Shown here: piece by piece, positions 9,617 through 17,681 of the stretch
How the letters are laid out: each line of letters starts with the position of its first letter
How positions within the stretch are numbered: the stretch's first letter is position 1
Origin: Sodalis sp. dw_96
GTDB taxonomy: Bacteria; Pseudomonadota; Gammaproteobacteria; Enterobacterales; Enterobacteriaceae
Assembly (NCBI RefSeq): GCF_018449575.1
Contig: NZ_JAAVUT010000006.1
Location: forward strand, 186,001 to 250,000
Reading direction: 5' to 3'
Length of the DNA: 64,000 nt
Translations under genes and position numbers: made by a program
Notes under the pieces: model-generated
What the model saw: the letters and a program-made list of their open reading frames with translations, nothing else
Databases searched by the model: none
Told to the model about the DNA's origin: nothing

Positions 9617-10850
9617 TCATTCAGCCAACGCCTCTGCCACCTCTGTACGCGGATTGGGTAGTTTTTTCACTAACCAGTATAAAAACAGCGGCTGCATCAA
9701 GGTAAGCAGTACCGACAGACCTGCCAGTTCTGCAAACCTGTCCAGTTGCCCATCAACTTCAGTCAATATCATTGAAGATACCACCGCCGCCATTCCGCTA
9801 AACACATGCTGATTGACACTCTGTAAAGACATAAAGGCCGCGCGCTCCCAAGGTTGCGGCACCTGGGAATTCACCGCTGCCGCGGCAATAGTGCGCGTTG
9901 CGGTTAACGACATAAATAAGGTAAAAATAAGCAGCGGCGGCAACCATGGTGTATGCATAAAACCATCCCACAGCAGGAATATCACCAGCACAGCGATGGC
10001 CAGAGTGATCCGCAGCGCGCCAAGCCTATCAATTAACTGTCCTCCCCATTGCAGCACTATCAGGCTGGCAACCCCGCCTACCGCATAATATAGGCTCATC
10101 GCGTCTCGCGGCACTCCACGGTTAAACTGTAGCCACGAGGCTAGATGGGGAACGATTAAAAACGTACTGAAAATAGCGATACCCATCGCCATAAAAGCGT
10201 TTATCACAAGCCGGTTACCGAGCATAGCCAATAACGACACTTCACCTGCATTTTGATTCTCGGCAGTCTCAAGATGCGCCGTCATATTCGGTAGTAGCAG
10301 CCATGCCGTGACCAGCGTTATGGCGCCTAAGGCACTGACCACCATAAAAGGCGCACCCCAGCCATACAGCAGGGATAGCTTCAAACCGAAGGGAACGCCC
10401 GCGATAGCCGCGACGGAAAATGCGCCCATCACCATCGCCATCGCTCGCCCGCGATGATAGACAGGCACCCGATCGGTGACTATCGCCAGCGCAATTGACG
10501 TTGCCGGCCCGGCGAAAAGTCCCGCCAGGGTTCGGGCGGTAAATAGGCTCTTCATGTCCCATGCGTAAGCACAAAATAGCGTCGCCAATGACAGCCCCAA
10601 TAAGGTGATAATCACGACATGTTTTCGATCGAAGCGGTCAATGAACTTGGCAAAAAACAGTGAAGAGAGCGCGGCAGCTAGGGTATAGGCGCCCCCCCAA
10701 ATAGCCGATCCAAGTGGGTGGAATGGACAGATCACGCGCCAGGTCGGGACCTAACGGCATAATCATCATAAAATCGAGGGCATTGACCAGTTGAATCAGT
10801 GCAGCCAGTAAAATCGTTTTAATGGCTAACGGAGACATTGTATTTGTCAT
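9617..10850 (-). pseudogene. MFS drug-exporter-like gene with +1 frameshift in a G7 run
   Basis: Two frames together encode a 410-residue, 12-segment MFS protein of the DHA1 type (motifs LDFMMIMPLGPDLARDL, then AKFIDRFDRKHVV and RTLAGLFAGPATS). The first 55 or so codons (10850 down to about 10690) and the rest (ending 9617) are in different frames. On the minus strand, TATTT is followed by seven G; six would restore LGGAYTLAAAL. So a single extra G breaks the gene. This could be a fixed pseudogene, a phase-variable run or a base-calling error in a homopolymer. It is convergent with yhiN and enclosed by the duplicated yhiN end. Confidence 0.85.
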
Positions 10851-10934
10851 GGGAACTCAGTTGTTAAATGAATAGATTATCTCCTGTTAGACTTAAATTA
10901 ACTCAAAACCAGGGTAGTCGGCAGATTGCAAATT

Positions 10935-11106
10935 GTTACCCAGGCGGCCTGGATACCCGCAGCCTCTCTTCCAAAACCATGGAAAGCCAGCAGGTGCCGG
11001 GATTGTATTTTATCGGCGAGGTGGTGGACGTCACCGGCTGGCTGGGAGGCTATAACTTCCAATGGGCCTGGAGCTCGGCCTGGGCCTGCGGGCGGGCGCT
11101 GGCGTT
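10935..11106 (+). pseudogene. Duplicated 3' fragment of yhiN
   Basis: It encodes GGLDTRSLSSKTMES through WAWSSAWACGRALALSNAK, the C-terminal part of a YhiN protein, without the preceding 350 residues. Bases 10973-11085 equal 9282-9394 exactly. The flanks (GGCCTGGATACC versus GGCGTGGACACC, and the CGRALALS tail versus CAQALA) are homologous but different. The tail here looks more like a complete YhiN C-terminus. One G is missing relative to a continuous VTQGGLDT frame near 10942. It is a remnant of recombination that placed the MFS gene after yhiN. Confidence 0.85.
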
Positions 11107-11257
11107 GTCAAACGCTAAGGTTGCTTTACAACGTGTAAGGTTGTTTATCCGTATTTTTGGAACCGTTAAGGAACTATTTAGGCCGCCTACGCCATTATAC
11201 AATCTCACTCCTATTCCTTTGCTGTGAGCTTAGAGTGGAGAGTGAGTGAGTAGTACC

Positions 11258-11312
11258 GGTCGGACTTTCGGGTCCGACCATCCCTCAGACGGAGGATGGG
11301 TGGTCGGTTTTT
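11258..11312 (+). terminator. Double hairpin with T tract after the yhiN fragment
   Basis: GGTCGGAC (11258-11265) pairs with GTCCGACC (11272-11279). Overlapping it, CCGACCATCC pairs with a downstream GGATGGGTGGTCGG that ends in TTTTT (11308-11312). This is a good Rho-independent terminator for transcripts reading rightward and was probably the original yhiN terminator. The first palindrome recurs near 56808. Confidence 0.65.
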
Positions 11313-11367
11313 AGTTCAGGATCCTGCAACTCCTACTTACCGTGGAACTCCCAAATCACAACCCCGA

Positions 11368-11574
11368 TTAATAGGTGATGAACCGCCGATGGATTCTGGC
11401 GACGAGTTCCCGTTTCGCGGCAATGGTTGTGGTCTCTCCCGACATGCGATATATGCGGTCACCTAAGCGGAAGACGCTTGATGCGAAAGCAACTGGTTCA
11501 ACGAAGTGCCGATAAAGATCAAACCTATTGTGCCGGTTTTGACTGGCGCGTTTTTCTCTGACAAACTCAGGACA
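11368..11574 (-). pseudogene. Truncated open frame of unknown origin
   Basis: The minus strand is open for 68 codons, ending at the TAA complementary to 11368-11370, but has no start codon until an internal Met. It reads FDLYRHFVEPVAFASSVFR and GDRIYRMSGETTTIAAKRE, a protein-like composition. It looks like the C-terminus of a gene whose 5' part is lost. I do not recognise the family. The left 15-bp repeat flanking the DUF29 gene lies within it. Confidence 0.3.
11535..11549 (+). repeat. 15-bp direct repeat, left copy, flanking DUF29 gene
   Basis: GGTTTTGACTGGCGC occurs here and again at 12102-12116 in the same orientation, 567 bp apart, on either side of the DUF29 gene. It could be a target-site or attachment-site duplication of a small cassette. 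Confidence 0.6.
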
Positions 11575-11608
11575 TCAGCAGAATAACCTGAAATTCAGGG
11601 GAGTAACT

Positions 11609-12040
11609 ATGACAACCCGTTATGAAAGTGATTTTTATGGCTGGACTCAGGAACAGGCAGGTTTGTTGCGTTCAGGTCGTCTTGCCGAGCTGGACACCAA
11701 AAATTTGCTGGAGGAAATTGAGTCGATGGGAGCGAGTGCGGAAAATGAGCTTGAGTCTCGTCTCGAAGTTTTGTTCATCCATCTGCTGAAATGGCAATTC
11801 CAGGCGGAAAGACAAGGACGGAGCTGGAGACTGACCATTGAAGAACAGCGCCGCAAGATTGAGCGCCGCTTGAAAAAAAGCCCCAGCCTGAAACAACATC
11901 TTTCAGAAATTATAGAAGATGCCTACGGCGATGCGGTGATAAGCGCGGAGCGCGAAACCAATATTAAGCGCACCGTTTTTCCGTCATCCTGCCCGTGGTC
12001 TTTTGAGCAATTTATGAATCCGGAGTTTTATCCGGAATGA
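11609..12040 (+). CDS. DUF29 family protein
   Basis: A 143-residue protein with the DUF29 pattern: N-terminal YESDFYGWTQEQAGLLRSG, then LAELDTKNLLEEIESMG, and a helix-rich centre with HLLKWQFQ and basic RRKIERRLKKSPSLK. DUF29 proteins are helical, of unknown function, very abundant in cyanobacteria and patchily distributed elsewhere, which suggests transfer. The start ATG follows GGGGAGTAACT. It is flanked by 15-bp direct repeats and by broken genes on both sides, so it is part of an accessory cassette. Confidence 0.8.
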   Translation: MTTRYESDFYGWTQEQAGLLRSGRLAELDTKNLLEEIESMGASAENELESRLEVLFIHLLKWQFQAERQGRSWRLTIEEQRRKIERRLKKSPSLKQHLSEIIEDAYGDAVISAERETNIKRTVFPSSCPWSFEQFMNPEFYPE

Positions 12041-12101
12041 TCTCCGGGTAACGTTAACTTTTGCTGTGTTGCATCATCATTATTTTATTAACAACAGCAC
12101 G

Positions 12102-12116
12102 GGTTTTGACTGGCGC
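12102..12116 (+). repeat. 15-bp direct repeat, right copy, flanking DUF29 gene
   Basis: Second exact copy of GGTTTTGACTGGCGC (first at 11535-11549), in the same orientation, 62 bp after the DUF29 stop codon. Confidence 0.6.
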
Positions 12117-12153
12117 TTCTATAGAAGTTTTTTTGCATTGATCAGGATATGAG

Positions 12154-12503
12154 CTATTTTCCGCCTACGAGATCAATAAAACCCGCGGTGACATAAGAAG
12201 CTTCATCAGATGACAACCACGCTATCGCCTGGGCGACCTCCTTAGGCTGGCCGCCACGTTTCATTGGTAGATTATCCTTTAAGCGATAAACTCGTGTTGC
12301 CTCGCCGCCATCAGCGTGCCTTCCTGCGCGATATCTGCCAGTACAACGATGGTGTGTCCGCCAATATGACGGATTATATCGATAACCTCTTGTGCACAGG
12401 CCTTACGCGTGTGTTAGCCAATACAGATCTTGTGTCCCTTGATTGCTAAGCTTAATGCTGTAGCGCGACCGATGCCGGTGACTAAAGTCATTTTATTTTT
12501 CAT
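12154..12503 (-). pseudogene. Short-chain dehydrogenase/reductase remnant
   Basis: From the ATG at 12503 the frame reads MKNKMTLVTGIGRATALSLA, an SDR N-terminus lacking the first glycines of the TGxxxGIG motif, and stops after 29 codons. Another frame continues with EVIDIIRHIGGHTIVVLADI, then a third with MKRGGQPKEVAQAIAWLSSD and YVTAGFIDLVGGK before the stop at 12154. The central catalytic Ser-Tyr-Lys region is gone. So this is a 350-bp relic of a roughly 740-bp gene, broken by frameshifts and a large internal deletion. Confidence 0.85.
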
Positions 12504-12800
12504 GCATTACTAATCAAGTAAATAATTCAATTTCAAACAATCTCGATGGCATCATTCACAACATTACCACCAGAAAAACATCCAGGAATATCGGGCACTC
12601 GAACACCGAGGGATGATTCGCTTTTATCGATAGCGACTGGATCCAATATTCAAACCTCCAAAAGAAATGGCTTAAAGCTCGGACTGCTTTTTTATACTTT
12701 TTAGAGCGGGTAACGGTATGTCTTTTTGCGGATGTTTTACCGTTACCAACCATATTCCAATAAATGATTAACCAAAATTCTTATTTACTTATCTATTTCG
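12504..12800. other. Intergenic stretch, no feature recognised
   Basis: About 300 bp between the SDR relic and the symE stop. A 65-codon frame on the minus strand has no ribosome-binding site, unusual composition and no recognisable motif. I see nothing else. Confidence 0.4.
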
Positions 12801-13025
12801 TTATACAAGTAGCTCAGTGTCAATAATAAGCTGCCCGTTTTTTATCGTCACGGTCACCTGCTTTCCGGTGGTAAAACCGCACTGATGCAGCCAACGGCCT
12901 TTCAGATTTATGGCGGGCCGGGCGTTGGGCATGCCGCCATTTGGAACATAGCCTACAGTATAATAACGGGTTTCAACTTTTGCTTGGGATGTGCGGGGTT
13001 TTGACTTAATATGCTTTTTAGCCAT
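12801..13025 (-). CDS. symE: SymE-like type I toxin
   Basis: A 74-residue protein with the SymE/AbrB-like fold: KVETRYYTVGYVPN, PAINLKGRWLHQCGFTTGKQVTV and a final strand IIDTELLV. In E. coli, SymE is an SOS-induced toxin affecting RNA and nucleoid, repressed by the antisense RNA SymR, and is shorter-lived under Lon. The start chosen is the ATG at 13025 (MAKKHIKSK), with a basic N-terminus typical of the family; an upstream ATG would add 19 residues. An antisense RNA over the start region is plausible, but I could not define it. Confidence 0.8.
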   Translation of the reverse strand: MAKKHIKSKPRTSQAKVETRYYTVGYVPNGGMPNARPAINLKGRWLHQCGFTTGKQVTVTIKNGQLIIDTELLV

Positions 13026-13706
13026 GGTAACTACTCTCTTATCTCTTAGTTGCTGATGGTGAGCGGCGGTGGGGCGCGTCAACGCCTTATCGTCGCGTTT
13101 GTATTTATTAATATATAACTGACATCAATTATAAGCGGGCATAGTATCAAAATGCTTTACGGCTATAAGTAATAACAAAAAGTAAGCGTTAATAAGATCA
13201 GTTAATCAGTAAGTTTCATACTGGATACTTTATCAGTGGAAAGATGAAAAATCCACCTAAAAGAGAAAAATAAATAACCAAGTGAAGTAATGATTTCTAT
13301 TTTTAATATTAATATGGTGGTAATTTTTTTATTGGAATACCTTATCGTTAATAAAAACGTTGCCAATAAATATACAGATTTTGGCGATTCGCTTTAATGC
13401 GTTGCTGATACATCAATCAATATTGTGCCATCATTTACGCATGTCGCTTAATTAAAGAAGTCCTGCAATGAAAGGCGTTGACGAAATTCCCCGGCTCGCT
13501 TCCCCCATGCCATTTGGGCACAAATGCGCGCGTGCCATGAATGCTTCCCCCCGCAGAATAGCCTCGAATAACCAACGCCTGCTATAAAAAAATCCAGCCT
13601 CACTCAATCTGCAAATTTGTCCCGTAGCCTAACGCTTGAAGGGACGATCCCACGCCGTCCCTGCCACTCAACGGTTACAAGATTGCGATACAGTCCGGCA
13701 TAATGG
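13026..13706. other. 680-bp AT-rich spacer upstream of symE
   Basis: Strongly AT-rich between about 13080 and 13440, then GC-richer to 13706. No ORF of useful length and no terminator with a clear T tract. The symE promoter and any antisense RNA must be in the first part. I searched by eye for a LexA-type CTGT-N8-ACAG box and did not find a convincing one. Confidence 0.4.
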
Positions 13707-14879
13707 CTAGTTGCCTGCCTGGGACGGCTTATCGCCAAGCCACTGCATAAACTCGGCGACATGCGGTGCCCAAAGATCGGGGCGCGTCATAGTGAGGTGA
13801 CCGGGGGATGTGGGCGTGCCCGCTTGAACGATATAACGGCCCTGTTTAAGCTTCGGTACAAGATGTTCGAGCACCTGCAGGCTGTCCGGATTAAACTCGT
13901 CGTCGGAAAAATTGAGCGCGAAAAGCTTGGTTTTGATGTTGGCTAGGCCGGGCTCAGGATCATAGCTGAATGACGACTTAAGAGAATAAAGAATGTCGTT
14001 GGCGTCAACGTGCCCGGCCGCGGTGCGGTTAGCCGCCAGGAAGGTGTCCGCCGCCGGCCCGTCGGGAATGGTTCTTTGCAGGTTCGGCGCGCTGTCAATC
14101 ATCATCCGCAGCACGTTGTAGCCCAGGACCCAACTGCGGGGAGTGTGTTTGTACTCTCCGTTCATCCACTGCGGATCGGTGCGGATTCCGTCGATCACCA
14201 TGCGCCGCCACAGCAGGTTGCGGCCTGAAACCTTGATCGGCAGCGAAACCACCGGCATCACGCCGTCCATCATGTCGGGATAGGCCTCCGCCCACTGCCA
14301 GGCGTTCATTCCACCCATGGACATGCCGAGAATGGCATGGAGATGCCTGATCCCCAGCGTCTCTGTCACCAGCTTGTGCTGGAGATCAACCATATCGCCA
14401 TAATCGTAATTGGGGAATTTTGCCTTCAATCCGTCGCTCGGCTGGCTGGATTGACCATGGCCCACGCTGTCGGTAAAGATGAGATAGTAGCGGTTCGCGT
14501 CGAGGGGACGGCCCGAATCGAACAGCGCTTTGGTAAAGGTGGGACTCAAAAGCGCGCGGCTGTCGGCACCGGTCCAATGCAACACAAGGACCGCATTGTC
14601 GATGTCGCCCCTGGCGTTCCGATGCGGCTTGCCCAGGGTTGCATAATGGATCTTCAGTCTCTTGAGCGTCTCGCCATCGCGGAAGGTGTAGTTGTCGAAC
14701 CACGCGTCCCCCTGCACGGCGGCCCGGTTGATCTGCCGATCCCAGGGTGAAGCCGGCGCGTTGCTGTCGGCAGGCTTTAGCGAATTTGACTGGGCAAGTG
14801 CCGGACTTGCCAACAGGGTTCCGGCAAGAAGGAGGCCGAGCAGTACGCTGATTTTGGTGCGTATCCGTTTATACTGCAT
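13707..14879 (-). CDS. Secreted alpha/beta hydrolase, MetX-like family
   Basis: A 390-residue protein with a Sec signal peptide: basic MQYKRIRTK, then a hydrophobic core, with likely cleavage after ALA at residues 27-29. The mature part has the homoserine-acetyltransferase-like alpha/beta hydrolase fold: oxyanion region LVLHWTGADS, nucleophile elbow GMSMGG with Ser187, acid loop NFSDDEFNPDS and a late His in SPGHLTM. Export makes a methionine-biosynthetic acyltransferase role unlikely; a periplasmic esterase or amidase is more probable. RBS AAGGAAC lies before the ATG. It is a single gene; its substrate is unknown. Confidence 0.75.
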   Translation of the reverse strand: MQYKRIRTKISVLLGLLLAGTLLASPALAQSNSLKPADSNAPASPWDRQINRAAVQGDAWFDNYTFRDGETLKRLKIHYATLGKPHRNARGDIDNAVLVLHWTGADSRALLSPTFTKALFDSGRPLDANRYYLIFTDSVGHGQSSQPSDGLKAKFPNYDYGDMVDLQHKLVTETLGIRHLHAILGMSMGGMNAWQWAEAYPDMMDGVMPVVSLPIKVSGRNLLWRRMVIDGIRTDPQWMNGEYKHTPRSWVLGYNVLRMMIDSAPNLQRTIPDGPAADTFLAANRTAAGHVDANDILYSLKSSFSYDPEPGLANIKTKLFALNFSDDEFNPDSLQVLEHLVPKLKQGRYIVQAGTPTSPGHLTMTRPDLWAPHVAEFMQWLGDKPSQAGN

Positions 14880-15046
14880 GAAAAGTTCCTTGTGTAGTTG
14901 GGGCTGACGGAGGTCTCATTGCCAAAAAGGGGTGCCTAATGCCGCTAAAATCGTACATTAAAGCCAAAATAGGGCCTTAATGTACGAAAATACGGACATT
15001 ATAAAGGATGGCGCTTGATAAGCGGAATGCGCCGTTGCCGAGGATC

Positions 15047-15430
15047 TCAGTCGGCATACTGGGCTATACCGTTGCCAAACGACCAGTTCTCCTTTTTCAC
15101 CTCCACCAGATTGATAAAGACGTCGCCGGGAGAGATGCCGAGCTGTTGATGCAACTCATCGGCGATAGTCTGGTAGAGCCGCTTTTTCTGATCGAGGGTT
15201 CGGCCTTCGTTCAGGGTTATCTGGATCATCACCAGCCGGTCGGTTCGCGTGATACCGAGGTATTTCGCGTCATACACCAAATGTTCACGGTCATGTTCAT
15301 TCAGAACCTGGAAGTTATCATTCTCAGGTACTGAAATGGCGGTTCGCATGGCCTCGTAAACGATATGGCCGATTTTCCCTATGTAGCCGCTGTCTTGATT
15401 CTTCATGGTATCAATACGTACGATAGGCAT
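15047..15430 (-). CDS. Tautomerase family protein
   Basis: A 127-residue protein starting M-P-I-V, so Pro2 becomes the N-terminal catalytic base after Met removal, as in 4-oxalocrotonate tautomerase and its relatives. Its length is about twice that of 4-OT, like the fused-type B. subtilis YusQ/YrdN group. It has the family tail VFINLVEVKKENWSFGNG. A good RBS, AGGAGCATAAACG, precedes the start. It lies 31 bp downstream of the DHA2 exporter gene on the same strand, so the two are probably one transcript. Substrate unknown. Confidence 0.8.
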   Translation of the reverse strand: MPIVRIDTMKNQDSGYIGKIGHIVYEAMRTAISVPENDNFQVLNEHDREHLVYDAKYLGITRTDRLVMIQITLNEGRTLDQKKRLYQTIADELHQQLGISPGDVFINLVEVKKENWSFGNGIAQYAD

Positions 15431-15461
15431 CGTTTATGCTCCTGTTGCCGAGGGTTTTTCA

Positions 15462-17009
15462 TTAAAGACGCTGCGAGGAGCGTCCCAAAAGTATGAATGT
15501 CGCTAACGCGGATACGGCGGCGATAATCGCCGCGCAGGCCATCAGCAGGCTGAAACCGAAAATGAATCCCTGATGGGCGGTCTGTAGCCAAAGGGTCATG
15601 CCGCCGGACGGGATTTTATCTGCCAGCCATGACTGTATCTGGCCGGCGGCGACGTGATGAACGGCGTCCCGCAGGTCAACGGTTTCAGCCAGGGGAAGGT
15701 GTAAACGCTGTACGGCAAAAAAGCGGCTGATTCCCGCCGTTAATACAGCGCCGAGCCCGGTCAGGCCGATAAGCAACCCGACAAACCTGAAGGTGGATGC
15801 CAGCCCCGACGCCATCCCGGCGCGTTCCAACGGCACCACCTGCATGGAAACCCTGGCGGTTTCACCGTTAAGCAGGCCGGCGCCCATGCCTAATATAAAC
15901 ATGCCTATGGCGACGAAGAGATAACTGCCTGTCGCCGCCCAGGCAATAACGGCATTACCTGCCGCCGCCAGCAGCAGTCCGATAACCAATATCCCACGGC
16001 CGGAAAATGTTTGCGAAAGACGCCCGGCAAACCAGGGGCCGGTCAACAGGGGGATACTGAAAGGCAGCAAAGCCAGTCCGGTTTTGCCCGGATTGGAAAA
16101 AAATGTTCCTTGCAGGAAAACCGGCAGATAGGTGGTCATGACGTAACAGGTGGACGCAAAGGCAAGCATCGCGATACTGGAACCGATAAATGCCGGGTTG
16201 CGAAACAGCTGCAAATCCACCATCGGCCGTTTCTGAAGGCGTTCCGCATAAATGAAAACAATAAATAACAGGGCGCCGGCGAGAAAAAGCATCTTAACGG
16301 AAAAGAGGTTGAATCCTTGATTGCCGCCGTCAATCAATGCGGTGGCGAAGCAGGCCAATGCCGCGGCAAAGAGTATCGCCCCGCTGATATCAAGGCGGGC
16401 ATGGAGCAGATCCCGTGACTCATTCACCGATCGCGCTGCCAGGATAAACAGCGCAACGCCGATCGGCGCATTGATCAAAAAAGCCCATTGCCATCCCAAC
16501 CCGGCGGTGATGACGCCACCTACTATCGGCCCCGCCGTGGCCGCCACGCCGATGACCACGCCCCACACCGCAAATGCCTTGGCCCTTTCGCTACCCTGAA
16601 ATTCCTTTCCCAGGACGGCGAGAGCCGAGCTGAGCTGCATCGCAGCCCCGATGCCCTGCAAAGCCCGGCCGATATTGAGCTGCATAATGGATTGCGACAA
16701 ACCGCAGAAAACCGACGCTAAAGTGAAAATCGCCAGTCCCCACAGCAGGCATTTTTTCCTGCCGAAGCGGTCGGCTATGGCGCCGGCGGGCATCAGGCAC
16801 GCGACAAAGGCCAGGATATAGGCGCTGATAACCCATTCAACGCCGCTGAAAGCGCTGTGCAGGTACCCGGCGATAGAGGGAAGAGACACCGCAACGATAT
16901 TGGCGTCAAGCATGATCATAAACGAGACGCCGGACGTCGTCACCAGGACTTCGTAACGTCGCTGCCTCTCTGACGGAGCCGCAATAATGTTGGTTAAGGA
17001 CATGCTCAT
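15462..17009 (-). CDS. DHA2-family (14-segment) MFS multidrug exporter
   Basis: A 515-residue membrane protein of the EmrB/QacA type. It shows the N-terminal DHA2 pattern MLDANIVAVSLPSIAGYLH, the motif ADRFGRKKCLLWG and the antiporter motif C region GIGAAMQLSSALAVLG...GPIVGGVITAGLGWQWAFLIN. Such proteins export cationic or uncoupler-type toxicants by proton antiport. It is the first gene of a probable exporter-tautomerase operon. A perfect 12-bp inverted repeat lies 19 bp upstream of the start (17028-17055) and probably binds a repressor. An HxlR regulator lies upstream on the same strand. Confidence 0.88.
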   Translation of the reverse strand: MSMSLTNIIAAPSERQRRYEVLVTTSGVSFMIMLDANIVAVSLPSIAGYLHSAFSGVEWVISAYILAFVACLMPAGAIADRFGRKKCLLWGLAIFTLASVFCGLSQSIMQLNIGRALQGIGAAMQLSSALAVLGKEFQGSERAKAFAVWGVVIGVAATAGPIVGGVITAGLGWQWAFLINAPIGVALFILAARSVNESRDLLHARLDISGAILFAAALACFATALIDGGNQGFNLFSVKMLFLAGALLFIVFIYAERLQKRPMVDLQLFRNPAFIGSSIAMLAFASTCYVMTTYLPVFLQGTFFSNPGKTGLALLPFSIPLLTGPWFAGRLSQTFSGRGILVIGLLLAAAGNAVIAWAATGSYLFVAIGMFILGMGAGLLNGETARVSMQVVPLERAGMASGLASTFRFVGLLIGLTGLGAVLTAGISRFFAVQRLHLPLAETVDLRDAVHHVAAGQIQSWLADKIPSGGMTLWLQTAHQGFIFGFSLLMACAAIIAAVSALATFILLGRSSQRL

Positions 17010-17027
17010 CTCTGTGGTTGAATCACT

Positions 17028-17055
17028 AAAATAGATTATTATTATAATCTATTTT
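17028..17055 (-). promoter_or_regulatory. Perfect 12-bp inverted repeat, operator candidate for DHA2 exporter
   Basis: AAAATAGATTAT (17028-17039), a 4-nt spacer TATT, then ATAATCTATTTT (17044-17055). The symmetry is exact and sits immediately upstream of the exporter's start codon region, where a repressor would block transcription. It has no GC content suited to a terminator. The binding protein is unknown; the neighbouring HxlR protein is the first candidate. Confidence 0.6.
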
Positions 17056-17183
17056 AAGCAACACAAAATTCGCTTCAAGAGACGAGCCGATGGCCATTGC
17101 CTGTGTGAACGGATAGACGGTCAAAGGCATTGGTGGCCATGTCAACCCGGGTCGGCGTTCTTTATTTTTGTCTTTGCCATTAT

Positions 17184-17639
17184 CTATTCCGCAAGCTCCA
17201 CCGCCCTGCGTCTGTCATAGTCCAACTGGGCCCGTTCGATATCGGATTGATGATTAGTCGCCCAGCCATACAGGGCGGTAAAAGGTTCCTGCAATGAGTG
17301 CCCCAACGGGGTAAGAGAGTATTCCACCGCTATGGGGGACGAGGTGATCACCCTGCGAGAGACCAGCCCGTTTCTTTCAAGACGGCGGAGCGCTTCGGTC
17401 AGCGCTTTGTGGGTGATTCCATCCAGACGCCGTTTGATGGCGTTGAAACGCGCGGGTTCCGTGCAGAGGACGGTGAGGATCAATACCGACCACTTATTGG
17501 CGATCTGATCAAGTATCGGCCTGGTGGTCAAGGCTTCCACCAGTACGCGGTCTTCAGTTTTAGGCATGGCATCTTTCCGTACGCGGTCTTCAATTTTCGG
17601 CATGGCCTCTTCCCGTATTTGGTCTTCAATTTTCGTCAT
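17184..17639 (-). CDS. HxlR-family transcriptional regulator with N-terminal 12-residue repeats
   Basis: A 151-residue winged-helix regulator. The HxlR domain starts near residue 40: RPILDQIANKWSVLILTVL, then RFNAIKRRLDGITHKALTEALRRLERNGLV and YSLTPLGHSL. The first 36 residues are three copies of a 12-residue unit (MTKIEDQIREEA, MPKIEDRVRKDA, MPKTEDRVLVEA), each starting with Met, which is unlike other HxlR proteins. Any of the three Met codons could start translation; the first has AGG at a plausible distance. The conserved N-terminal Cys of many redox-sensing HxlR proteins is absent. It is divergent from the SDR gene it probably controls. Confidence 0.85.
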   Translation of the reverse strand: MTKIEDQIREEAMPKIEDRVRKDAMPKTEDRVLVEALTTRPILDQIANKWSVLILTVLCTEPARFNAIKRRLDGITHKALTEALRRLERNGLVSRRVITSSPIAVEYSLTPLGHSLQEPFTALYGWATNHQSDIERAQLDYDRRRAVELAE

Positions 17640-17681
17640 GGCGGTTACCTTGTCTATATCTGGGCTACTTCAGGTGCGTAA

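Noticed and set aside
10868-11227. 119-codon frame MNRLSPVRL... as a new gene
   Set aside because: Its centre is the duplicated yhiN C-terminus and the ends are unrelated flanking sequence; it is a fragment, not a gene.
12556-12753. 65-codon minus-strand frame next to symE
   Set aside because: No RBS, composition unlike a protein, no homology I can name; likely noncoding.
13707-14879. Homoserine O-acetyltransferase MetX
   Set aside because: The fold and elbow match the family, but a clear Sec signal peptide and the absence of methionine genes make a biosynthetic role unlikely.
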